From Ruminococcus sp. (GTDB lineage Bacteria; Bacillota; Clostridia; Oscillospirales; Ruminococcaceae), in the NCBI GenBank assembly GCA_017620025.1, contig JAFZRF010000045.1, positions 62,001 through 126,000 of the forward strand: DNA of 64,000 nt, in the 5' to 3' direction. A program made the translations under genes and the position numbers. The notes beneath the pieces are model-generated. The model was not told the DNA's origin and did not search any database. It was given only the letters and a program-made list of their open reading frames with translations. Positions 8,061-15,610 of this stretch are shown one piece after another (the first letter of the stretch is position 1; each line of letters starts with the position of its first letter).

Positions 8061-9185
8061 ATGGACAAGAATGTCAGAGATCTGATATACCTGCTCAAAT
8101 GTGCCGTTGACAGTGAGACGCCTGACAAGGATAAAGTATCTGCAATGGATCTTGAAGCGCTTTATAAGCTGAGCCGTAAGCATTCCTTATCGGCAGCTGC
8201 TGCCACAGCGCTCAGCAGTGCAGGCATAGAAGATCTGAAATTCGTGCAGGCCTACACTCAGGCTATCCGCAAGCAGGTAATGCTCGATGCTGAATGCAGG
8301 AGGATAATCGGCGAGTTTGAAAAGCGCGGCATCTGGTATATGCCGCTGAAGGGTTATCTGCTTAAAAATCTCTATCCAGCAGCCGGTATCCGTGAGATGG
8401 CGGATATCGATATCCTCTTCGACAAGGAAAAGCATGACGAGCTGCGTGAGATGATGATCGCTGACGGTTACACTCCCGAAAACAAGGAGAAGAACCATCA
8501 CGACGCATTCATGAAGCCGCCTGTAATGAACTTCGAGATGCACACCGATCTTTTCAGCCATCATGCAAACGAAAAGCTGCTCGGCTATTACAAGGATTTC
8601 GGCCGCTTTCTTATAAAGAATGAGGACGGCGGATACGGCCGGCATTTTTCTGACAATGATTTCTACGTATATATCACAGCCCATGAGTATAATCACTTCA
8701 ATGCTTCAGGCATAGGTATCCGTCCGTTCATGGACAGCTATGTCTTCATGCGTGAGAAGGGAAAAGGCCTCGACTGGGATTATATAGCAAAGCAGCTTGA
8801 GCTGACCGGTATGACAAAGCATGAGAAGCAGCGCCGTGAGATTGCCGACAAGCTCTTCACATCATACGGCGAAGCAGAGCTCACGCCTGAGGAGGAGGAA
8901 TTCTTTGAAAGATTCATCTCCTCCGGAACATACGGCAACACTCACTCCAGGGTAAGGAATGCGATCGATAAGCTCGATACAGACGGAAAAAAGCATTCAA
9001 AGTTCTATTATTTGCGCCGGAGGCTCTTCCCGGATCTTGATCACATGAGGAAGCACTTCCCGCAGTTCTTCCGCCACAAGGCAACTATACCGTTTGCGTA
9101 TGTATTCAGGATCTACCGTGCTGTATTTCGCAAGAGAGGGCGTATAGGCGTTGAGCTTGAAGAGATTAACAAGAAGGTAAAATAA
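8061..9185 (+). CDS. Nucleotidyltransferase-family protein (PF14907-like)
   Basis: 374 residues. The central segment MPLKGYLLKNLYPAAGIREM followed by ADIDILFD is the G..R...D.D nucleotidyltransferase motif of the NTP_transf_5 family, with both metal-binding aspartates kept. A later EMHTDLFSH stretch adds a third acidic residue. The C-terminal third is basic. The family is often found next to PqqD-like genes in RiPP (for example lasso peptide) and capsule loci; targets are mostly unknown. Translation is probably coupled to the preceding gene (2-base gap). A terminator follows. Confidence 0.85.
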   Translation: MDKNVRDLIYLLKCAVDSETPDKDKVSAMDLEALYKLSRKHSLSAAAATALSSAGIEDLKFVQAYTQAIRKQVMLDAECRRIIGEFEKRGIWYMPLKGYLLKNLYPAAGIREMADIDILFDKEKHDELREMMIADGYTPENKEKNHHDAFMKPPVMNFEMHTDLFSHHANEKLLGYYKDFGRFLIKNEDGGYGRHFSDNDFYVYITAHEYNHFNASGIGIRPFMDSYVFMREKGKGLDWDYIAKQLELTGMTKHEKQRREIADKLFTSYGEAELTPEEEEFFERFISSGTYGNTHSRVRNAIDKLDTDGKKHSKFYYLRRRLFPDLDHMRKHFPQFFRHKATIPFAYVFRIYRAVFRKRGRIGVELEEINKKVK

Positions 9186-9191
9186 ATGAAA

Positions 9192-9225
9192 CAGCCATGA
9201 GGACGCTTCCTCATGGCTGTTTTTG
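9192..9225 (+). terminator. Terminator after the nucleotidyltransferase gene
   Basis: ACAGCCATGAGG pairs with CCTCATGGCTGT and is followed by five T. Confidence 0.9.
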
Positions 9226-9231
9226 CAGTAC

Positions 9232-9269
9232 AAAAAAACAACAGCCGTACCTTCCGTGGTACGGCTGTC
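9232..9269 (-). terminator. Terminator after the xylanase-esterase gene
   Basis: ACAGCCGTACC pairs with GGTACGGCTGT; on the minus strand it is followed by a T-rich run (A7 on the plus strand at 9234-9240). It lies back to back with the plus-strand terminator. Confidence 0.85.
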
Positions 9270-9426
9270 TCTGATTTGTCCCTTACAACAAATTTTTGGA
9301 ATATGACCGGCTGTGCCCTCCGGCCTCAGTTAAATTTTTGCAGATATTGATGTCTTTGACTGTGTCGCTATCATGATGTCTGAGTGACTGTGTCACCGAA
9401 TGGTTATGTTATTGGTTAACGTGTAA

Positions 9427-11874
9427 TTATGCCTTGAAAAGGTTCTTGAAGAAGTTGTAGAACAGAGGTGTTCCAACGCTTGCGTCGTGACCTGCACCGG
9501 GTACTGAGAACCAGTAGTGGTCAACGCCGTTCTTCTCGAACTTCTGGTGATACTGCTCGGGGAATGTGCCAACTACGGAGTCAGCTGTACCGCCGCCGAT
9601 CATGAGGATGTAGGGCTCCTTGCCAGCAGGGAATGTAAAGCTGCTGTCGCCCATTACCTGACCGCTGAGGTTGTAGCTTCCACGGTGGTTAAGATACATA
9701 TCCTGGCACGGGAAGATTCCAGGTGCAGGAGATGAAGCACAGATGTAACCGATCTTGTCGGGTAACATCAGTCCGCAGTAGAGTGACTCTCTGCCGCCCA
9801 TTGAGAAGCCTGCGATAGCAGTATTCTCTCTGCCCTCAGCTACTGAGTAGTGCTCAGCCATGTAAGGCATAAGGCTCTCTGAGAGGTCATATACGAAATC
9901 GTCGTAACGATCCATGCCGTCCTGAGTGATTCCCATCGGGCTTGCAGAATTAGGATCTGTGTACATCTGCGGGAATACGATGATGAACGGCTTTACTTCG
10001 CCCTTCTTGATAAGAGCAGAAGCCATTTCGATTACGCCCCAGCCGCTTGTCATATTGTCTTCGTTGCCCATTACGCCGTGGTTCATGTAAAGAACTGGGT
10101 ACTTCTGGCTCTCTGAATAGTTCGGAGGCAGCCATACGTTTGCGGGCTTGTCACGGTTAGCCTTCTTGGAGTGGTAAGTGATCTTTGTAGGCTTGCCTTC
10201 GGCAGGACCGCTCTTGATATCGCCGGGAACATTGGATGTGAAGTTTGCCTTTACTGCTGCCATATACTCCTTGGCATTTGCATACTGTCCGCCGGTGCCG
10301 GGGTTATCAACAGGTGCAGCTGTTGTAACTGTAGGCTGTGTCGGAGGCTGTGTTGCAGCAGTTGTCTTGGGCTTTTCAGCCTGCGGGAATGTCTTGATCT
10401 GACCAAGTACGTACTTGGAGATAAGAACGAGGTCGTTTACCTCAAAGTTGCCGCTTCCGTCAACATCGGCATTGTTGGGGAACTTCAGAGCTGAAGATCC
10501 TGTCATCTGCTTGATGAGTGCCTGACGGGCTGCAACAACGTCGAATGCATCGCAGACACCATCGCCGTTAACGTCGCCGAGTGTTACTCCTGTAGGTGCA
10601 GGAGGTGTTGTCGGGTTGCTGATGTTGCTGCCGTTGCCGCTGATCGGGGAAGGTGTTCCTGATACAGCTGCTGTGAAGTGGTCGATGTAGAAATCTGTAA
10701 GGCTGTCGGGAGCCTCGAAGTAGAGAGTAGCGCTTGTTGCGCCCTCGGGGATTGTGTACTTAACGTTTGAAACATCTGTCCATGCTCCGCTCGGTACGGA
10801 TACGAGAGCGATCTCGTCGTACTTGTCGCTTGAACCGCCGGAGTACTGGAGTGTCATCTTGATGTCTGTAGCTGCTCCGCTCTTCTGGTAAGCAGCAGCA
10901 CTGAAGCTGTAGCTCTTGCCGGGAACGAAGATAGCAGGATCGAGAGTGATGGATGCGCCGTTCCAGTTGTCAGCTCTTCCTGTAACTGCGAGTGAAGAAC
11001 TTCCGGAGTAAGCAACATCTGAAGATGAAGCAACCTTAGCGCTTCCTCTTCCGGACCACTTGTCAGTGGAGCTCTCGAAGTCGTTCATGAAGTATGAACC
11101 GTCATCATTGGGCTTAGCCTCTGTCGGGGGCTCTGTGGGAGCCTTTGTACCGGGCTGGTTGTTCGTACCGAATCCTGTACGGAGGTCATTCTGGGTTACC
11201 TTGGCTGTACCGGAGCTCTCCCAGCCCTCAACGTTGAGAGCAACCTCGTGGAGTCCGCCGAGTGTGATGCCGAAAGCTTCCCATGCTGCGAAGTGCTCGG
11301 ATACTGTGATAGTACCGCTTGAACGCTTCTGGCCTTCAAGTACTATTGACCAGTACTGGTTGAAGGTTTCGTTGCTTGAGAAGATAGAAGGTCCTGTATG
11401 TCTTCCTTCATAGATCTCGTAATCTACCCCGTCAATATTCTTATTTCCCTTCTTGGAGAAACCGTTTCCGGGCGGTCTCCATGTGCCGTAGTTGTCGCAG
11501 ATGTAGTACTCAACCGTCGGCTCTGTCATCCATCCGTAAATACAGAGGTATGAGTTACCGTTAGGTCTGTAGTCTGCTGCATAGTCTACAGCGATTCCGT
11601 CGAGAGAGGTCCATTTCGGGTTGTTGTTCCATTTCTTACCCGAACGGAAAAGGATGTTGTGGATACCGCTCCACGAACATTCATAAGTACCGGCATTGCC
11701 TACAGACATATTGAACTGTCCGTTGCCGTACTCTTCCCACATCTCCCAGTCGTAACCGTCTTTTGTACCCATTTCCTGATATGCTCCGACCTGGGGGAGT
11801 GCGGGAATGCTCATTACTGCCAGAGCAGTACCAACTGCGCCGGCGGCGAATCTCTTTATAACGCCATTTTTCAT
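9427..11874 (-). CDS. Cellulosomal xylanase-esterase: GH11, CBM (family 22/4_9 type), dockerin, CE1-type esterase
   Basis: 815 residues. The ATG at 11874 is preferred over 11883 because AGGA lies nine bases upstream of it but only one base from the other. Signal peptide to about residue 31. Residues 35-245 are GH11: EPTVEYY carries the nucleophile Glu and VEGWESSG the acid/base Glu. Residues 255-410 form a beta-sandwich carbohydrate-binding module (FESSTDKWSGRGSA, FYIDHFTAA). At 430-500 is a type I dockerin with two calcium loops (DVNGDGVCDAFD, DVDGSGNFEVND). From 530 to the end is a CE1-like esterase with GFSMGG and GAGHD. It would cut the xylan backbone and remove acyl or feruloyl side groups while docked on a scaffoldin. 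Confidence 0.95.
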   Translation of the reverse strand: MKNGVIKRFAAGAVGTALAVMSIPALPQVGAYQEMGTKDGYDWEMWEEYGNGQFNMSVGNAGTYECSWSGIHNILFRSGKKWNNNPKWTSLDGIAVDYAADYRPNGNSYLCIYGWMTEPTVEYYICDNYGTWRPPGNGFSKKGNKNIDGVDYEIYEGRHTGPSIFSSNETFNQYWSIVLEGQKRSSGTITVSEHFAAWEAFGITLGGLHEVALNVEGWESSGTAKVTQNDLRTGFGTNNQPGTKAPTEPPTEAKPNDDGSYFMNDFESSTDKWSGRGSAKVASSSDVAYSGSSSLAVTGRADNWNGASITLDPAIFVPGKSYSFSAAAYQKSGAATDIKMTLQYSGGSSDKYDEIALVSVPSGAWTDVSNVKYTIPEGATSATLYFEAPDSLTDFYIDHFTAAVSGTPSPISGNGSNISNPTTPPAPTGVTLGDVNGDGVCDAFDVVAARQALIKQMTGSSALKFPNNADVDGSGNFEVNDLVLISKYVLGQIKTFPQAEKPKTTAATQPPTQPTVTTAAPVDNPGTGGQYANAKEYMAAVKANFTSNVPGDIKSGPAEGKPTKITYHSKKANRDKPANVWLPPNYSESQKYPVLYMNHGVMGNEDNMTSGWGVIEMASALIKKGEVKPFIIVFPQMYTDPNSASPMGITQDGMDRYDDFVYDLSESLMPYMAEHYSVAEGRENTAIAGFSMGGRESLYCGLMLPDKIGYICASSPAPGIFPCQDMYLNHRGSYNLSGQVMGDSSFTFPAGKEPYILMIGGGTADSVVGTFPEQYHQKFEKNGVDHYWFSVPGAGHDASVGTPLFYNFFKNLFKA

Positions 11875-11986
11875 TGTATACATTCCTCGCTTTCTGTAAG
11901 TATAGTATAAAAGAATTTTGCGGAGACTACAGAAGGCAAGCAGTTGTGCAGCACTGCAGGTCCCTCCCCTCTATAGTTCTATGTAT

Positions 11987-12015
11987 ATTATATTACAATT
12001 TAGTGAACAATTCAA
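11987..12015 (-). promoter_or_regulatory. Sigma-A promoter for the xylanase-esterase
   Basis: Minus strand TTGAAT, 17-base spacer, TATAAT. It leaves a leader of about 105 bases that contains a GC hairpin (CTGCAGTGCTGCACAACTGC) before the ribosome binding site. Confidence 0.75.
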
Positions 12016-12215
12016 GTTATTTTTTGCTGATACGGATAGTGCTTAACCAAAAATTGCGATATTAAAATAGTGTTACCAATAATTGCTTTTGTTAACTATA
12101 TACCGAAATACAGCCACTTTCTGTATTGCATTATTGTGCTTTTTAGCAAGAAATTACCATAAAATCTTGCGTTTGTAACTAAAACTTGCTGTTTACAGTG
12201 CTTGCGAAGAGATAG
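12016..12215. other. AT-rich intergenic region
   Basis: No gene was seen. The stretch upstream of the xylanase promoter is AT-rich and holds several TTGC-containing words (ATCTTGCG, AAACTTGC, GTGCTTGCG at 12160-12210) that could be regulator sites, but no clean palindrome or spacing rule was found. Confidence 0.35.
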
Positions 12216-12280
12216 AAAAAGCCCCAAATACAGGCGCGCAGGCTCCATGAAAGAGGCCTGTGATACCTGTATCTGAGGCG
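12216..12280 (-). terminator. Terminator after the PBP homologue
   Basis: A long interrupted hairpin: GATACAGG/CCTGTAT and CAGGC/GCCTG arms, closed by GCC/GGC and followed on the minus strand by a short T run (GGGGCTTTTTC). Confidence 0.7.
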
Positions 12281-12306
12281 TAGTTTTTTACTATTTAGGA
12301 AGTTTT

Positions 12307-13713
12307 TTATTCTACTTTTTTCTTCTTTTTCTTTTCATCGACCTTCGGTATGGCCATCTTGGCCTTTACCGGCTTGCCCTTGTTCTTGAAGATCACGTAA
12401 GAGTATACGCACATCAGGATGTATATCGCACAGAGCATACAGGATACGATGATAGCCTTCTTGAACCATGAGGATTTCGGGAAACGTGAAGCAGCGAATA
12501 TGTTGTACTTTGAAGCGGAGCGCTGTACATCCGATACAGCAACGAGCTCAACAGTACGGAGATCCTCGCCGCCGTACTTCAGGGTAACCTCTCCGAGCGT
12601 CTCGCCCTTCTTTACGGGAGCCTGGAGTGCGGGCTTGTACCAGGTGATATCGTCCTTGCTTATCGTAGCGGTATCGACTTCATCGTTCCACAGCATCGTT
12701 ACCTCGTTCTTGGGACGTGCGAGAACGTAGTCATGGCCGTCCGCAAGGCTTACGGGAAGCTCTCCCATCTCAGCCGTGCCTGCGAGCACCACGGTATAGG
12801 AGAAGTGCTTGAACGCCCAGTCAAAGAGTGATTTTGCATCACGGATATGGTAGTACATCGTGTTGCCCTCGTTGTCGGTGAGCGGGGCACGCATGAGTAT
12901 CGCGAGGTAGTTGTTTCCGTCCTTGCTCGCCGTTGCGACGATATTTCTTCCGGCAGCTTCAAGAGTGGAGGTCTTGATGCCTCTTGCACCGGGATAGTAG
13001 TCGGTGCTGTCGGGATCCATCATCGTGTTTGAATGGTTCCATATCCACTGGTCGTGGTTCTTGTGACGGTCAAGGTTCGGTACGGAAGGGTTGTAAGCGT
13101 ATGTTGTCGAGATCGTATCAAACAGCGGAACCTTGAGGGCATACCGGGTAAGCGTAGCCATATCCCGTGCGGTGGTGTACTGGTTCTCGTCGTACATACC
13201 CGTCGGATTCGTAAAGTGTGTGTCCTTCATTCCGATCTCGGCGGCCTTGGTGTTCATCATCTCAACGAAGGCATCGACTTTTCCTTCGCCCACGGTATAG
13301 GCGAGAGTCTGCGAGGCCTCTATCGAAGAGGTGAGCATCATTGCATAGAGAAGATCGCTTATCGTGAGGACATCTCCGTTCTCGATGTCTATGAATCTGA
13401 GATCGTCGGTGTACTGGATATTGTAGAGATCGGAGTATACCGATTCATTCATTGTTACCTCAAATCCGAGGTCGTTCCAGTTTTCGAGTACAACGACAGC
13501 AGTCATGATGTTGGTAAGGGTACCGGGCATCTGCTTGTCGTCCGGGTTTTTCTCATGGATAACGGTATCTGTATCGAGGTTGATCAGTATCGCAGCCTCG
13601 CTCATTATCGGATTCTTAAGAGTGAAATTGAGTGCCTGAGCAGTCACAGCGCCTGCGGAAAGAGCAGGGATCATCATAAGAGCGGCTGCACCGGCGGCTA
13701 ATATTCTTTTCAT
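12307..13713 (-). CDS. D-alanyl-D-alanine carboxypeptidase homologue lacking all catalytic motifs
   Basis: 468 residues with the full PBP5/DacF layout: signal peptide (MKRILAAGAAALMMIPALSA), peptidase S11 domain to about residue 290, the beta-rich C-terminal domain (VKKGETLGEVTLKYGG), and then a C-terminal membrane helix (about 420-445) with a lysine-rich tail. The fold-defining stretches are well kept (MKDTHFTNPTGMYDEN). However, the SxxK motif reads T65-L-T-N68, the SxN motif reads S129-S-I131 and the KTG motif reads K247-T-S249. The acylating serine and its lysine are therefore replaced, so it is very unlikely to be an active carboxypeptidase. The ATG at 13713 follows AAAGGAGCCGCC. Probably a regulatory or muropeptide-binding relative. 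Confidence 0.88.
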   Translation of the reverse strand: MKRILAAGAAALMMIPALSAGAVTAQALNFTLKNPIMSEAAILINLDTDTVIHEKNPDDKQMPGTLTNIMTAVVVLENWNDLGFEVTMNESVYSDLYNIQYTDDLRFIDIENGDVLTISDLLYAMMLTSSIEASQTLAYTVGEGKVDAFVEMMNTKAAEIGMKDTHFTNPTGMYDENQYTTARDMATLTRYALKVPLFDTISTTYAYNPSVPNLDRHKNHDQWIWNHSNTMMDPDSTDYYPGARGIKTSTLEAAGRNIVATASKDGNNYLAILMRAPLTDNEGNTMYYHIRDAKSLFDWAFKHFSYTVVLAGTAEMGELPVSLADGHDYVLARPKNEVTMLWNDEVDTATISKDDITWYKPALQAPVKKGETLGEVTLKYGGEDLRTVELVAVSDVQRSASKYNIFAASRFPKSSWFKKAIIVSCMLCAIYILMCVYSYVIFKNKGKPVKAKMAIPKVDEKKKKKKVE

Positions 13714-13752
13714 GGCGGCTCCTTTTCTTCTGTGATGAAATCTATCCCTACT

Positions 13753-13761
13753 ATTATAACA
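13753..13761 (-). promoter_or_regulatory. Extended -10 promoter element of the PBP homologue
   Basis: On the minus strand TGTTATAAT (TGn plus a perfect -10 box) lies about 40 bases upstream of the start codon; no good -35 box was seen. Confidence 0.5.
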
Positions 13762-13815
13762 CACCGGAAAAGAAAATAAAAGCCCTTTTCAGAAATTTTC
13801 TGACATTTTTTTAGT

Positions 13816-13856
13816 AAAAACCGCACAGGGCTGCGAGAGGTTCCCTGTGCGGCATT
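13816..13856 (-). terminator. Terminator after the SIMPL gene
   Basis: CCGCACAGGG pairs with CCCTGTGCGG; on the minus strand it is followed by TTTTTAC. Confidence 0.9.
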
Positions 13857-13860
13857 GACT

Positions 13861-14511
13861 TTATTCTATCTCCCATTCAAAGACGGCATTTTCATTTATG
13901 CTGACATCCTCCGGCATGGGGAGGGCTGCCTTTGCGAGCCTGATGGCAGGTGCGGCAACGGGGAGGTTCATATCAGTGTTTGAGATGATATTCATATTCT
14001 CGGTGCCGCTCATGATGCGGACAAGTCCTCCGAGCTTTGCACCAGAGGCCCTGCAGAGGGTCTCTGCCGTGAGGCGTGCGTTCTCTGCGGCGGCGGTGAG
14101 AGCCTTCTGACGAAGGGGCTCACTGTCAGCGATGCTGAAGCAGATGTGGAGCTGCGGCTGTGCCTTGCAGGCGGCGAAAGCTGTGATTACCTCTGATACT
14201 CTCTCCATATCCAGCGGGAATTCCACGCTGAGGGTCTGGGTACACATAAAGCCTGCGAATGTGCGTACATAGCGGCCGTCGGGAGTATGGGAATCCTCAT
14301 ACTTTACCGAGAGGTCGTAGCGCCCCGAGCGCAGGTCCTTATCTGCGAAGCCGAGGGATTTTGCAGTTTCGGTCATTTCATCCGCCATGACTGCGGCAGC
14401 CTTGCTGCACTCCATGCAGTTCTCGTTTTCGGCGGTGAGTGTGAGAGTCAGCCTTGCGGTATCGGGTGCTGCGCTGACCTCTCCCATGCCCTTTACGGAA
14501 ATTGTTTTCAT
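13861..14511 (-). CDS. SIMPL (DUF541) domain protein
   Basis: 216 residues. The N-terminus MKTISVKGMGEVSAAPDTAR and the following LTLTAENEN strand are characteristic of the SIMPL/DUF541 family, as is the late segment RLAKAALPMPEDVSI. Family members are periplasmic or cytoplasmic proteins of poorly known role (oxidative stress has been suggested, and the eukaryotic namesake interacts with signalling kinases). No signal peptide here, so probably cytoplasmic. GAAAGGAGAA precedes the ATG, 19 bases after azlD, so it is likely the third gene of that unit. Confidence 0.85.
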   Translation of the reverse strand: MKTISVKGMGEVSAAPDTARLTLTLTAENENCMECSKAAAVMADEMTETAKSLGFADKDLRSGRYDLSVKYEDSHTPDGRYVRTFAGFMCTQTLSVEFPLDMERVSEVITAFAACKAQPQLHICFSIADSEPLRQKALTAAAENARLTAETLCRASGAKLGGLVRIMSGTENMNIISNTDMNLPVAAPAIRLAKAALPMPEDVSINENAVFEWEIE

Positions 14512-14530
14512 GGTGATTCTCCTTTCGTTA

Positions 14531-14830
14531 TCACAGGAACAGTCCTGTGAGGAATGCGGCGAGTGACGCGGATAGCGCCACGACTATGAGCGGAAGGTCG
14601 AAAAAGGCGAGTATGAGGGCGACTGCCGTACCCGCCAGTGCGGTGATGAAGTTTTCCGTGCTGTAGAAGATGGCCGGTATGGTCATGGCCGTGAGCACGG
14701 CATAGGGGATGTAGTAGAGGAAGCTGCGGAAGAAGCGTGACTTTATCTTCTTCCGGAAGAATGTGAAGGGTATCATGCGTATCAGGTAGGTGACACCTGC
14801 CATGACAAGTATGTAAAGCGCTATCGGCAT
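14531..14830 (-). CDS. azlD: AzlD-type branched-chain amino acid exporter subunit
   Basis: 99 residues, nearly all hydrophobic, with four predicted membrane helices and the family start LYILVMAGVTYLIRMIPFTF. AzlD works with AzlC as a branched-chain amino acid (or analogue) exporter. Its ATG overlaps the azlC stop by one base (TAATG), which indicates translational coupling. Confidence 0.88.
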   Translation of the reverse strand: MPIALYILVMAGVTYLIRMIPFTFFRKKIKSRFFRSFLYYIPYAVLTAMTIPAIFYSTENFITALAGTAVALILAFFDLPLIVVALSASLAAFLTGLFL

Positions 14831-15546
14831 TATGTCTCCGCCTCCTTTTCTTCCTCATGCGGGAACAGCGCTGCACCGAAGGCAGCAGCTGCGGCCGCAC
14901 AGATTATAACTGCAAAGCCTTCCGATACGAAGGTGAGCACGTACCTGAAAAGCGTGCTGAGCGCTGCGGCGGCGATAACGACTGCGAGCACACGCCTGTC
15001 CTTCCTTGCGGGAGGTACCACGATGGCTATGAACATACTGTAGAGTACTATCTTCATGGCATCGGATACGGAATCGGGGAGTATCTCACCGGCGACTCCG
15101 CCGAGCGCAGTGCCGGTTATCCAGCCGGCAGCGGCTATGAGTATCATGCCGTACATATAAGCCGGAGTAATGAGCTTGGGCTGTCCGGAGCATACGGCGA
15201 ATATCTCGTCGGTTATGCCGTAGGAGCAGGCAAGCCTGTGTCCGGTGGTGAAGGATGGATGCAGCTTCTGCGAGAGCGAGAGGGCCATGAGTGAATAGCG
15301 CATATTTATGACCAGCTGAACGAGCACCATCTCAAGGAGAGTGCCGCCGGCCGCTATGACCTTTACGCCAATCGCCTGACCGGCGGAGGTGAGGTTCGAC
15401 GCTGATATGACTGAGGCCGTAAAAGCCGAAAGTCCGAGCTTGAAGGCAAGTATGCCGAAGCCGAAGGAGACCGAGAGGTATCCGAGCGATATTGGTATCC
15501 CGTGAGCCATCCCACGGAGGAATTCGTGTCTGTTATCAGATCTCAA
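14830..15546 (-). CDS. azlC: AzlC-type branched-chain amino acid exporter subunit
   Basis: 238 residues with the family pattern GIPISLGYLSVSFGFGILA and SASNLTSAGQAIG; six or so hydrophobic helices. The start is read as TTG at 15546, which has AAAGGA eleven bases upstream; an internal ATG at MAHGIPISL (12 codons in) is the alternative but has no binding site as good. The short 64-base gap to the upstream phosphodiesterase gene contains a hairpin and no obvious promoter, so transcription may partly come from readthrough. Confidence 0.88.
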   Translation of the reverse strand: MRSDNRHEFLRGMAHGIPISLGYLSVSFGFGILAFKLGLSAFTASVISASNLTSAGQAIGVKVIAAGGTLLEMVLVQLVINMRYSLMALSLSQKLHPSFTTGHRLACSYGITDEIFAVCSGQPKLITPAYMYGMILIAAAGWITGTALGGVAGEILPDSVSDAMKIVLYSMFIAIVVPPARKDRRVLAVVIAAAALSTLFRYVLTFVSEGFAVIICAAAAAAFGAALFPHEEEKEAET

Positions 15547-15564
15547 TAGTATTACTGTCCTTTC

Positions 15565-15602
15565 TTTCTGAAAAATCAGTCCCCCGTTCCTGACGGGGGA
15601 TG
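15565..15602 (-). terminator. Terminator or attenuator between the phosphodiesterase gene and azlC
   Basis: CCCCCG pairs with CGGGGG around a TCAGGAA loop; on the minus strand a TTTTT run follows after ACTGA. Confidence 0.7.
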
Positions 15603-15610
15603 ATAAGGTG

